From positions 1 to 14,820 of the forward strand of contig CAYYMX010000028.1 in the NCBI GenBank assembly GCA_964473045.1: a stretch of 14,820 nucleotides of DNA. The letters run 5' to 3'. Source of the DNA: CAYYMX01 sp964473045 (GTDB lineage Bacteria; Pseudomonadota; Alphaproteobacteria; Methylaequorales; Methylaequoraceae). Positions 7,108 to 13,946 of this stretch are shown here, in pieces; the first letter of the stretch is position 1; every line of letters begins with the position of its first letter. The notes under the pieces are model-generated. The model worked only from the letters and a program-made list of their open reading frames with translations, made no database searches and was not told the origin of the DNA. Made by a program: the position numbers and the translations under genes.

Positions 7108-7809
7108 ATGTCAAGTTATTATTCTGATCATTCACAAGTTTCAATTAATGAATTGATTGAGAATAATTTGGTTTTAGTAAAAAAGATTGCATGGCAGATC
7201 TTTGGAAGAGTTCAAAACGTAGTTGAGATTGAAGATTTAATTCAACAAGGTATGGAAGGTTTAGTAAGTGCTGCACAAAAATATTCTCCTAAGGAAGGTG
7301 TAAATTTTCAACAATATGCTCAATTGAGAATTAGAGGGTCAATAATTGATTATTTAAGAAAAAACTCCAATCTTTGTAGAACTACAATAAAAAAAAAACA
7401 AGATTATGAGAAAAAAAAAAATGAGTTACAAAAAAAATTAAATAGGGAACCAACTAAAAGTGAACTGATTGATTTTATGGATGTCCCCGAAGAAGAATTT
7501 AATTATTGGGAACAAGCCTTTGAGGCTAACCATGTCCAAAGTCTTGATAGCGCCTATAATGAGTATTCAATTCTCTATGCAAGTAGTAAAAATGATCCTG
7601 AGATGTCACTTCAAGATAAACAACTTAAACTTCAAATTAGAAATGCTTTAAGTGTGTTAAATCAAAGAGAAGCTATGGTTGCTCAACTTTACTACGTGGA
7701 AGAGTTTAATATATATGAAATAGCTGATATTCTGGGCATTAGTACCGGTAGAATTTCTCAGATAAAAAAAACAATTGTAGAAAAATTAAGGGATGAAATT
7801 GGTGCCTAA
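7108..7809 (+). CDS. fliA: Flagellar sigma factor FliA (sigma-28)
   Basis: FliA directs RNA polymerase to late flagellar and chemotaxis promoters. The 233-residue length is typical. Region 2 spans about residues 15-86 (EIEDLIQQGMEGLVSAAQKY, FQQYAQLRIRGSIIDYLRK), region 3 lies around the Lys-rich segment ending NREPTKSELIDFM, and region 4 is C-terminal (LNQREAMVAQLYYVEEFN, then EIADILGISTGRISQIKK helix-turn-helix). ATG 7108 lies 6 nt after the flhG stop, with only a weak AAGAG upstream. Two homopolymer runs in the gene, 10 A (7389-7398) and 11 A (7411-7421), encode the Lys-rich part between regions 2 and 3. Sigma-28 is uncommon in Alphaproteobacteria, which makes its presence here notable. Confidence 0.93.
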   Translation: MSSYYSDHSQVSINELIENNLVLVKKIAWQIFGRVQNVVEIEDLIQQGMEGLVSAAQKYSPKEGVNFQQYAQLRIRGSIIDYLRKNSNLCRTTIKKKQDYEKKKNELQKKLNREPTKSELIDFMDVPEEEFNYWEQAFEANHVQSLDSAYNEYSILYASSKNDPEMSLQDKQLKLQIRNALSVLNQREAMVAQLYYVEEFNIYEIADILGISTGRISQIKKTIVEKLRDEIGA

Positions 7810-8206
7810 AGATTCTGAATGGAAAAAAATCCACAAAATTATTTTAAATATTAATTCTGCTGAAGCAAATTTAAGTGATTTTTTGAATATTAGTTTGGAT
7901 TGTGGTTTTGAAAATATAGCTAAAGGTAGATGTCACCTTAAAATTTTTAAAAAAAACAAAAGTGAAAAAGACACATTGTTTGTTTATACTGATAAAGCAT
8001 TAATGATTGTTGATTTATACTATCACAAAAACAAGATTGATGAATTAATTGAAATATTCTCCAAAAAGAGGATAGGCTCAAAAAAAATTAAAGTCATTCT
8101 TGAGATTTCTGGAAGTTTAATGATTAATAATAATGGTTATTTATATATCAAAGATAATTTAAAAATTCCAGTTAAGTCAATAAGTTGGATAGTGCCACTT
8201 ATTTAA
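7793..8206 (+). CDS. Unknown protein coupled to fliA
   Basis: I do not recognise this gene. The longest frame gives 137 residues from ATG 7793, overlapping fliA by 17 nt. AAGGG (7788-7792) directly abuts that ATG, so TTG 7799 or GTG 7802 (6 and 9 nt away) may be the real start, shortening it by 2-3 residues. There is no signal peptide and no clear membrane segment. The protein is Lys/Ile-rich, with probable beta strands (KDTLFVYTDKALMIVDLYY, KKIKVILEISGSLMI, NGYLYIKDNLKIP). It does not show an obvious FlgM C-terminal pattern. Its translational coupling to the sigma-28 gene suggests a flagellar role, possibly a regulator of FliA; this is inference from position only. It ends 1 nt before the stop of the convergent rod gene. 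Confidence 0.65.
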   Translation: MKLVPKDSEWKKIHKIILNINSAEANLSDFLNISLDCGFENIAKGRCHLKIFKKNKSEKDTLFVYTDKALMIVDLYYHKNKIDELIEIFSKKRIGSKKIKVILEISGSLMINNNGYLYIKDNLKIPVKSISWIVPLI

Positions 8207-8207
8207 A

Positions 8208-9002
8208 TTATAATAGCCTTTTTGTGACTTCTATTTCAGATTGAAGAATCTTTGAACATCCATTAAATGCATGTTGAGTTCTTAACATTGTAACTAATTC
8301 ATCAGTTATATCAGTGTTTGATTTCTCTAAAAAACCTGGTTGTAATCTACCCATGACGCCTGCTTTAGGCGCTGCATAATTGGGTTCACCACTTTCTGGT
8401 GTTTCTTGAAACTTTGCATTCCCAATATTTTTTAACCCATGTTCGTTAACAAAGTCTGCTAGAATAACTTGGCCAACAGCTTTGACTTGATCAAGTCCAT
8501 AAGTTACTTCAACTACACCGTCTTGATTAACTTTAATTTCAGATACGATTAACTCACCACTTTCTGAGGGTAACGTAAGAGGAGCATTAATTGCTGTTTG
8601 TCCTACACCCATTAAAGGTAATCCTTCAGAATTAACAATATTTCCTAATCTATCCAACTGAAATGAACCATCTCTAGTATACTTAAATTCTACTTCAGCA
8701 TCTGCGAGATCTCTATCTATTGGATTTCCCAAAACAAAAAAACCTTCACCCATTATAGCAAGATCTAAACTTCCATTTGTTTGTTGAAAGGATCCTTGTG
8801 AAAAATTCTGTCTTGGTTTGATGGTTTTTACACCCATACCTCTAGCAACTTCAGTTGAATTGTTGTGATGTGAATGATACATATCTTCAAATTGAGCTTC
8901 ACTTCTTTTGAAACCATTTGTGGAAGCATTGGCAATGTTATTTGAAATAACTCCCATGTCCCTTGTAGTTGCATCTATTCCTGTTCTAATAATAGAAAAC
9001 AT
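8208..9002 (-). CDS. Flagellar basal-body rod protein, FlgF/FlgG family
   Basis: A 264-residue axial rod or hook-basal-body protein, exported by the type III apparatus and assembled into the rod. The N-terminal helix carries the family signature VISNNIANASTNGFKRS. The centre has FSQGSFQQT and LDLAIMGEGFFVL with YTRDGSFQLDRLGNIV, and the C-terminus has GFLEKSNTDITDELVTMLRTQHAFNGCSKIL, matching the FlgG-type end. The GLPLMG segment looks more like FlgF, so I leave the symbol open. ATG 9002 is fixed by the family N-terminus, although no Shine-Dalgarno precedes it. A sigma-54 element at 9015-9030 would start transcription only about 2 nt before the ATG, and a second element lies 161 bp further upstream. 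It stands alone and converges on the fliA operon. Confidence 0.9.
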   Translation of the reverse strand: MFSIIRTGIDATTRDMGVISNNIANASTNGFKRSEAQFEDMYHSHHNNSTEVARGMGVKTIKPRQNFSQGSFQQTNGSLDLAIMGEGFFVLGNPIDRDLADAEVEFKYTRDGSFQLDRLGNIVNSEGLPLMGVGQTAINAPLTLPSESGELIVSEIKVNQDGVVEVTYGLDQVKAVGQVILADFVNEHGLKNIGNAKFQETPESGEPNYAAPKAGVMGRLQPGFLEKSNTDITDELVTMLRTQHAFNGCSKILQSEIEVTKRLL

Positions 9003-9014
9003 AATAAGTTTGAC

Positions 9015-9030
9015 AGCAATTTATATGCCA
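9015..9030 (-). promoter_or_regulatory. Proximal sigma-54 promoter of the rod gene
   Basis: The minus strand reads TGGCATATAAATTGCT, a full match to the sigma-54 core with 10 nt between GG and GC. The predicted start is about 9004, only about 2 nt from the ATG at 9002, so a transcript from here would be essentially leaderless. It is nearly identical (15 of 16) to the distal element. Confidence 0.65.
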
Positions 9031-9175
9031 AAGAATGTGTTGAATTTTTTATTGGTAAATTTTCTAAATTATTTGTGTTTATAAAAAATACTTTCAATTA
9101 CTTCTGAAGAGGGAAAGTGACCAAATTTAGAAATTAATTCATAATCTAATACTATTTTTTTCTTGATTGATAATC

Positions 9176-9191
9176 AGCAATTAATATGCCA
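9176..9191 (-). promoter_or_regulatory. Distal sigma-54 promoter of the rod gene
   Basis: The minus strand reads TGGCATATTAATTGCT, differing from the proximal element by one base, in the same orientation and 161 bp away. The predicted start is about 9165, giving a leader of about 163 nt to ATG 9002. It lies just upstream of, and divergent to, the tRNA-Val promoter. The stretch between the two elements (9031-9175) shows no recognisable gene. Confidence 0.55.
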
Positions 9192-9198
9192 TTTTCAG

Positions 9199-9227
9199 TT
9201 GTTGGTTATAAATTTTAATTGTATAGT
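9199..9227 (+). promoter_or_regulatory. Sigma-70-type promoter of tRNA-Val
   Basis: TTGTTG (9199-9204), a 17-bp spacer and TATAGT (9222-9227) make a plausible promoter with a strong -10 and weak -35. The predicted start falls at about the first base of the tRNA (9234). No other promoter is visible before dctP, so this one probably serves both genes. Confidence 0.45.
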
Positions 9228-9233
9228 TTTCTA

Positions 9234-9309
9234 GGGCGGTTAGCTCAGTTGGGAGAGCAATTGCTCGACACGCAATAGGTCGCAGGTTCGATCCCTGTAC
9301 CGCCCACCA
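9234..9309 (+). tRNA. tRNA-Val (anticodon GAC), with C33
   Basis: A complete 76-nt cloverleaf with encoded CCA. The acceptor stem GGGCGGT pairs with ACCGCCC; the D stem is GCTC/GAGC with an 8-nt loop; the anticodon stem ATTGC/GCAAT closes the 7-nt loop TCGACAC; the variable loop is AGGTC; the T arm is GCAGG-TTCGATC-CCTGT with one G-U pair. The anticodon GAC occupies 9267-9269 and reads GUC/GUU valine codons; discriminator A73 fits valine. Position 33 is C (9266) where nearly all tRNAs carry U. Its 3' end lies 6 nt before the dctP start codon. Confidence 0.95.
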
Positions 9310-9315
9310 GACAAA

Positions 9316-10416
9316 ATGAAAAGAAGAAAATTTTTAAATAGAACTATTAAATCATCAATAATTGGAGGAGCAGTTGCTGCAAACCTTTTTTTTCCAAATA
9401 TTGTTAGTTCCAAAGCAAAAAAGCATAGTTGGGTTGCTGTTTCTGCATTTGATAAGGCAGGCATATTGGGCAGGGCCTTTTCAAAACTTTGCGATGAAAT
9501 AACTAGAATATCGAATGGAGAGCTAAATATAAAACTATTTCATGCGAATGAACTTGTTAGTGCATTTGAGTCTTTTGATGTTGTGCAAAGTGGAACTTGT
9601 CAAATGGGATTTGGCTCTCCTTATTATTGGACAGGGAAATCTCCTGCAATAGCTTTTTTATCTGGCATCCCTTTTGGTTTAAACCAACAAGAAATGAATG
9701 CATGGTTTTATCATGGTGGAGGAATGCGTTTGGCAGATGAGGTTTATAACAATTTAAATTTAAAATTTTTCCCTGCAGGGAATACAGGAAATCAAATGGG
9801 AGGGTGGTTTAATAAAATCATAAAAAATGTAACTCATTTTAAAGGACTAAAATTTAGGATGCCTGGTTTGGGTGGAGAAGTTTTAAAAAGTTATGGTACC
9901 AATGTTGTTTTACTTCCAGGACCTGATGTTGTTCCAGCTATTACTTCGGGAACAATTGATGGCACGGAATGGATTGGTCCAGCTGCAGATCTAGGTAAAG
10001 GGTTGCATAAAGTTTGTTCATATTATTATTATCCTGGTTGGCATGAACCAGGAACTTGTCTTGAAGCATTTATTAATTTTCAATATTGGGAAAAACTAAG
10101 TAATGATTTAAAAAGGCTTGTTGAAATCAGTTGTGCAAAATCTAACTCTTATATTGCCTCAGAGTTTTATGCTAGGAATAGTTTTGCAGTAAAAAAACTT
10201 AAAGATGAGTACAAAGTAAGTTTTATGAGATATCAAAATAGGACTCTAAAATTATTAAAAAGAAGGTCGGATGAAGTAGTTTCCGATATAGCTTCAAAAG
10301 ATAATTTAGCAAATAAAATTTTTGAAAATATTATTGCTTTTAGAAAGTTGGCAATTTTTTGGTCCCATTACTCTGAAGCAGATTATTTAAATGCAAGAAA
10401 TCTTGATCAAAGTTGA
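9316..10416 (+). CDS. TRAP transporter solute-binding protein, TakP/DctP type
   Basis: A 366-residue periplasmic binding protein that would capture a small organic acid and hand it to the DctQ-DctM membrane unit. It closely follows TakP of Rhodobacter sphaeroides (2-oxoacids such as pyruvate): AWFYHGGGMRLADEVYN, GNTGNQMGGWFNK, GLKFRMPGLGGEV, and GTIDGTEWIGP followed by YYYYPGWHEPG. These include the Gln, Arg, Glu and Trp positions used for ligand and Na+ in that subgroup, so a 2-oxoacid ligand is likely; others such as lactate are possible. The N-terminus KRRKFLNR plus a hydrophobic stretch is a Tat signal. The start ATG 9316 is only 6 nt after the tRNA CCA and has no Shine-Dalgarno, but the Tat motif fixes it. 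The 3' end overlaps dctM by 10 nt in convergent orientation. Confidence 0.92.
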   Translation: MKRRKFLNRTIKSSIIGGAVAANLFFPNIVSSKAKKHSWVAVSAFDKAGILGRAFSKLCDEITRISNGELNIKLFHANELVSAFESFDVVQSGTCQMGFGSPYYWTGKSPAIAFLSGIPFGLNQQEMNAWFYHGGGMRLADEVYNNLNLKFFPAGNTGNQMGGWFNKIIKNVTHFKGLKFRMPGLGGEVLKSYGTNVVLLPGPDVVPAITSGTIDGTEWIGPAADLGKGLHKVCSYYYYPGWHEPGTCLEAFINFQYWEKLSNDLKRLVEISCAKSNSYIASEFYARNSFAVKKLKDEYKVSFMRYQNRTLKLLKRRSDEVVSDIASKDNLANKIFENIIAFRKLAIFWSHYSEADYLNARNLDQS

Positions 10417-11786
10417 TTTGGAAGCCAAGTAATAATTGAAGGAAATTTAAAGAGAATTATAAGCAAAATAAGTTGTAAAATTATAAATGGAATAACTCCT
10501 TGATATATATCCGAGGTTTTTATTTTTTTGGGAGCTACACCTCTAAGATAAAATAAAGCAAAACCAAATGGTGGAGTTAGAAAGCTTGTTTGTAAATTTA
10601 TGGCAAACATTAATGCTAGCCAAATAGGATCAAACCCCATGGCAATTAATGATGGTCCTACTATAGCCACCATAACAAAAACTATTTGGAAAAAGTCCAA
10701 AAAGAATCCTAAAAAAAAAATAGTTACCATTACTGCTAAAAATGAATTAAAAGCTCCACCTGGAATTTTAGTTAGAAGTTCTTCTACAATTAAATCACCT
10801 CCAAAACCTCGAAACACTAATGAGAATAATGATGCACCAATAAGAATAAAGAAGACCATTGAGCTTATTCTTAGTGTTTCATCACAAACTTTGTCTAATA
10901 CTTTTCTGCTAATTTTTTTTTTTAGAGCAATAAAAAATGATCCTAATGCCCCTAACGATGCAGATTCAGTTGGTGTTGCAATTCCAAAAAGAATTGAACC
11001 TAGTACAATTATAATTAATAAAATAGGTGGCAAGACAATTTTTATTATTTTATTAAGATTTATTTTTGAATTTTTAGAATTTTGAGGTATTGGAAAAATT
11101 TCAGGTCTTATTATTGAACATACAACAATCCAAAGTGAATATAAAACCACTAGAAGAAGGCCAGGTATGATTGCTCCAGCAAATAAATCAACACTGCTCA
11201 CTGGGTCGGGAGCTAAATCTCCTGAGATTGCTGATGCTTGTTCATTGGCTCCTTGGAAAACATCAGCTAATAAAACTAGAACTATTGATGGAGGAATAAT
11301 TTGACCTAAAGTTCCACTTGCACAAATGATTCCTGTTGATATTTTTTTGTTGTAATTCCATTTTATCATTAGAGGCAAAGATAAAATTCCCATCGTAACA
11401 ACTGTTGCTCCGACTATACCAGTTGATGCTGCCATTAAAACACCAACAATTAATACGGAATAAACTAATCCACCTCTTTTCTTACCCCAGATTTTACTCA
11501 TGTTTTCTAAGAGATCATTAGCAACACCAGATCTTTCTAACATTACTCCCATAAAAATAAATAAGGGCACTGCTATAAGAGTTTCATTTGTAATAATTCC
11601 AAAAATTCTATTAGGTAGTACACTGAGTAAAACAATTGGAAATAAATCAAAAAGATATCCAACAAAACCTACTATTATTGCTGTTCCTGATAATGTAAGG
11701 GCTACAGGGTATCCAGCAATTAAAAAAACTGCCAACAAAAAAAATAATAAAAATGCAAAAAACTCGTAACTTAAAATTTCTATCAT
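10407..11786 (-). CDS. dctM: TRAP transporter large permease DctM
   Basis: A 459-residue membrane protein with about twelve hydrophobic segments, the ion-coupled translocating subunit of a TRAP transporter. DctM-family signatures are visible: AVPLFIFMGVMLERSG, AASTGIVGATVVTMGILSLP, ICASGTLGQIIPPSIVLV, ATPTESASLGALG and LQTSFLTPPFGFALFYLRG near the C-terminus. A hydrophilic loop of about 25 residues (around ISGDLAPDPVSSVDLFAG) is common in this subgroup. ATG 11786 overlaps the dctQ stop as ATGA, indicating translational coupling. It pairs with dctQ upstream and, functionally, with the TakP-like gene that converges on it. Substrate is set by the binding protein and is not readable here. Confidence 0.93.
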   Translation of the reverse strand: MIEILSYEFFAFLLFFLLAVFLIAGYPVALTLSGTAIIVGFVGYLFDLFPIVLLSVLPNRIFGIITNETLIAVPLFIFMGVMLERSGVANDLLENMSKIWGKKRGGLVYSVLIVGVLMAASTGIVGATVVTMGILSLPLMIKWNYNKKISTGIICASGTLGQIIPPSIVLVLLADVFQGANEQASAISGDLAPDPVSSVDLFAGAIIPGLLLVVLYSLWIVVCSIIRPEIFPIPQNSKNSKINLNKIIKIVLPPILLIIIVLGSILFGIATPTESASLGALGSFFIALKKKISRKVLDKVCDETLRISSMVFFILIGASLFSLVFRGFGGDLIVEELLTKIPGGAFNSFLAVMVTIFFLGFFLDFFQIVFVMVAIVGPSLIAMGFDPIWLALMFAINLQTSFLTPPFGFALFYLRGVAPKKIKTSDIYQGVIPFIILQLILLIILFKFPSIITWLPNQL

Positions 11787-12274
11787 TTTTTAAAAAAAAT
11801 TAAGATTTTTTTTGTTAATTCTAAAAGTAGGAGAATGCCCATAAGCAATATAAAAAACTTTAAAATAAAAATGTTTGGCAAACCTCCTGTTTCTTTAGAG
11901 CTTTCATCAAGAAGAAAAGATCTAAAAAAATATTCGTATCCTTTGAAAATTAATAAGTAACAAAATGGAAAACCAAAAAGAATAGCACCAAAAAAATTAA
12001 TAATTTTTTTTTTTTGATTGTTTAAGTTTCTATAAACGATATCAATTCTTACATGCCCATCTTTACTTAAAGTATAACTAATGCCAAGTAGAATAAAGCA
12101 GGCGTGAATCCAGATATACAAATCTTGTAACCATGTAAATCCAATTGAAAAAATATATCTTAAAATTACTGAAAAACTAACTAGAAGAATTAATGCTACT
12201 ACAAGGTAACTCGCAAACTTTCCAAATAAATTAGTTGTTTTTTCTATTGATTTTTTTATTAACTTTATCATCAC
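11783..12274 (-). CDS. dctQ: TRAP transporter small permease DctQ
   Basis: A 163-residue membrane protein with four predicted helices, the small subunit that assembles with DctM. It shows the DctQ pattern: FASYLVVALILLVSFSVILRYIF, then FTWLQDLYIWIHACFILLGISYTL, then DGHVRIDIVY. The longest frame starts with GTG 12274; the next codon is ATG 12271, which may be the true start (162 residues). Only a weak AAGA precedes it. It is first of the two-gene dctQ-dctM operon and is divergent from rpmJ across about 78 bp, where its promoter must lie. I do not see a strong promoter in its direction. Confidence 0.85.
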   Translation of the reverse strand: MMIKLIKKSIEKTTNLFGKFASYLVVALILLVSFSVILRYIFSIGFTWLQDLYIWIHACFILLGISYTLSKDGHVRIDIVYRNLNNQKKKIINFFGAILFGFPFCYLLIFKGYEYFFRSFLLDESSKETGGLPNIFILKFFILLMGILLLLELTKKILIFFKK

Positions 12275-12352
12275 GCAATCTTAATACATTTTCTTTGATT
12301 GACAAATTTTTAGAATCATTTAGTTTCGTTAAATTAAACTGGTGTTGAAATA

Positions 12353-12478
12353 ATGAAAGTTCTAAGATCAATTAAATCAGCAAAGCTGAGGCATAGAGAT
12401 TGTAGAGTTGTTAGAAGAAAAGGAAGACTTTACGTTATTAATAAAACTGATTCTAGGTTTAAAGCTCGTCAAGGCTAG
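12353..12478 (+). CDS. rpmJ: Ribosomal protein bL36 (RpmJ), zinc-free YkgO type
   Basis: A 41-residue ribosomal protein of the large subunit: MKVLRSIKSAKLRHRDCR, ending in INKTDSRFKARQG. It is the form usual in Alphaproteobacteria, with a single Cys and no CxxC zinc ribbon. ATG 12353 has a weak GGTG 8 nt upstream. A TTGACA box lies at 12299-12304, but the best -10 at proper spacing (TAGTTT) is poor. The TAG stop at 12476-12478 overlaps the pyk stop on the other strand within the palindrome CTAG. Confidence 0.93.
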   Translation: MKVLRSIKSAKLRHRDCRVVRRKGRLYVINKTDSRFKARQG

Positions 12479-13890
12479 GTAATTTTCGCTATTCTTAAGT
12501 TATTAGTTGATCCTGAAACCCCAATAGGTGCACCAGCTGTTATAATTACATAATCACCTTTTCTAACAATACCTTCCTTTTTTGCTAATTTACAGGCGTT
12601 GTCAATCATTCCGGAAAAGCTTTTGGGTTCAACTGCGTGGATTGTATGTACACCCCAAATTAGAGCGAGCTGTCTAGCTGTTAATCTTTCTGGAGATAAC
12701 CCAATTATAGGTACAGTTGGCCTTTCCCTTGAGGCTCTTTTTGCTGTTCCACCTGAGCGAGTGTAGGTAAATATAGCTTTTGCAAAAACAGTATTAACTA
12801 CTTGAGAAGCTGCTGAACTAATAGCATCTGAAGTTGTTTCTTCGAGTTGCACTTTTCTACTATCTAACATTTGTCTATATGATTGATCACCTTCAACTCC
12901 CCTTATGATTCTGTCCATTATTTCTACAGACTTTATTGGAAATTTTCCTGAGGCTGTTTCAGCTGAAAGCATAATACAGTCAGCAGCATCAAATACAGCC
13001 GTGGCAACATCTGAGGCTTCAGCTCGTGTAGGGGAGGGAGAATTTATCATTGAATCTAACATTTGCGTAGCAACAACAACAGGTTTGCCAAACTCTCTGC
13101 ACGATTGAACTATTCTTTTTTGTATTATTGGAACTTCTTCCGGAGGCATTTCGACACCAAGGTCGCCTCTAGCTACCATTGCAGCATCGCAATGCTTTAA
13201 AATTTCATCCATTCTTTTTATGGCTAGAGGCTTTTCAAACTTTGCCATTATTCCAGTTTGCTCACCTACAAGTTTTTTTAAATAGATTAAATCTTGAGCC
13301 TTTTGAACAAAAGACAGGGCTACATAATCCAAACCTAAACTAAGACATAATTCTAAATCATGTAAGTCTTTTTTGGTTAATGATGATAATTTGATAAAAG
13401 TTTCTGGTACATTTACTCCCTTTTTGTTCGAAATTATTTCCCCATTTACAACTTCAGTAATTATCTTATCGGTAAAAACTTTGGTGACATTCAAAATTAT
13501 TTTTCCATCATCTATTAATATTTGGGAATTACGTTTTACTGATTTAAAAATTTCAGGATGTGGGAGTTGAACTCTTTTTTCATCTCCAAGTTTTGGATTT
13601 AAGTCGAGTGTAAATTTTTGATTTTTCTTTAATTTTATAAACGATTTTTTAAAATCACCAATTCTAAGTTTTGGGCCTTGTAAATCACCAAGTATTGCAA
13701 TAGGTCTTCCCAATCTTTTTTCATATTGTCGAATATGAAAAATTCTTTTTCTATGATCTTCATGAGTACCATGACTAAAGTTTAATCTAAAAATATCAGC
13801 TCCAGCTTGAAATAATGAGTGAATTTTTGAAGGAGAAGAAGAAGAAGGTCCTAGCGTAGCAATAATTTTTGTGTTTCTATTTCTCAACAT
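12475..13890 (-). CDS. pyk: Pyruvate kinase
   Basis: Pyruvate kinase transfers phosphate from phosphoenolpyruvate to ADP in the last step of glycolysis. The 471-residue length is normal. The motifs follow in order: TKIIATLGPSS (N-terminal beta1), RLNFSHGTHEDH, GDLQGPKLRIG, then the catalytic signature IMAKFEKPLAIKRMDEIL containing the essential Lys and Glu, MVARGDLGVEMPPEEVP, VVVATQMLDSM, and SPTRAEASDVATAVFDAADC with the LSAETASGKFP that completes the A domain. The C-terminal domain keeps FTYTRSGGTAKRASRERP. ATG 13890 fits family N-termini, although no Shine-Dalgarno precedes it; a promoter with TATAAT lies just upstream. It is convergent with rpmJ (4-nt overlap) and divergent from the formylglutamate hydrolase gene. 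Confidence 0.97.
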   Translation of the reverse strand: MLRNRNTKIIATLGPSSSSPSKIHSLFQAGADIFRLNFSHGTHEDHRKRIFHIRQYEKRLGRPIAILGDLQGPKLRIGDFKKSFIKLKKNQKFTLDLNPKLGDEKRVQLPHPEIFKSVKRNSQILIDDGKIILNVTKVFTDKIITEVVNGEIISNKKGVNVPETFIKLSSLTKKDLHDLELCLSLGLDYVALSFVQKAQDLIYLKKLVGEQTGIMAKFEKPLAIKRMDEILKHCDAAMVARGDLGVEMPPEEVPIIQKRIVQSCREFGKPVVVATQMLDSMINSPSPTRAEASDVATAVFDAADCIMLSAETASGKFPIKSVEIMDRIIRGVEGDQSYRQMLDSRKVQLEETTSDAISSAASQVVNTVFAKAIFTYTRSGGTAKRASRERPTVPIIGLSPERLTARQLALIWGVHTIHAVEPKSFSGMIDNACKLAKKEGIVRKGDYVIITAGAPIGVSGSTNNLRIAKIT

Positions 13891-13907
13891 TTTATTTTAT
13901 TAATATT

Positions 13908-13936
13908 ATTATAAAAAAAAAATAAAAATTTGGTAA
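13908..13936 (-). promoter_or_regulatory. Sigma-70-type promoter of pyk
   Basis: On the minus strand TTACCA (13936-13931), a 17-bp spacer and a perfect TATAAT (13913-13908) form a good promoter. The predicted start is about 13901, leaving a short leader of about 10 nt without a Shine-Dalgarno. The surrounding 56-bp gap to the divergent gene is almost pure A/T, which raises the chance of random matches. Confidence 0.45.
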
Positions 13937-13946
13937 TTAAAAAAAA

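Noticed and set aside
7469..7651. 60-codon frame within fliA
   Set aside because: It lies in an alternative frame of the conserved sigma factor with no start signal.
9069..9205. Open minus-strand frame of about 45 codons between the two sigma-54 elements, including DYELISKFGHFPSSE
   Set aside because: It has no ATG, GTG or TTG start in frame and begins inside the distal promoter. The faint likeness to a DUF924 segment is too short to claim a gene remnant.
9240..9464. Minus-strand frame encoding a peptide with GGRYRDRTCDLL
   Set aside because: This is the antisense of the tRNA, a well-known source of false proteins containing RDRTCDL. It also overlaps the real dctP start.
10600..11085. 161-codon plus-strand frame inside dctM
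   Set aside because: It is a shadow of the clear membrane protein on the minus strand, with low-complexity composition and no family motif.
12299..12326. Promoter for rpmJ: TTGACA with TAGTTT
   Set aside because: The -35 is perfect but the -10 matches only 3 of 6 bases, so I do not list it as a feature.
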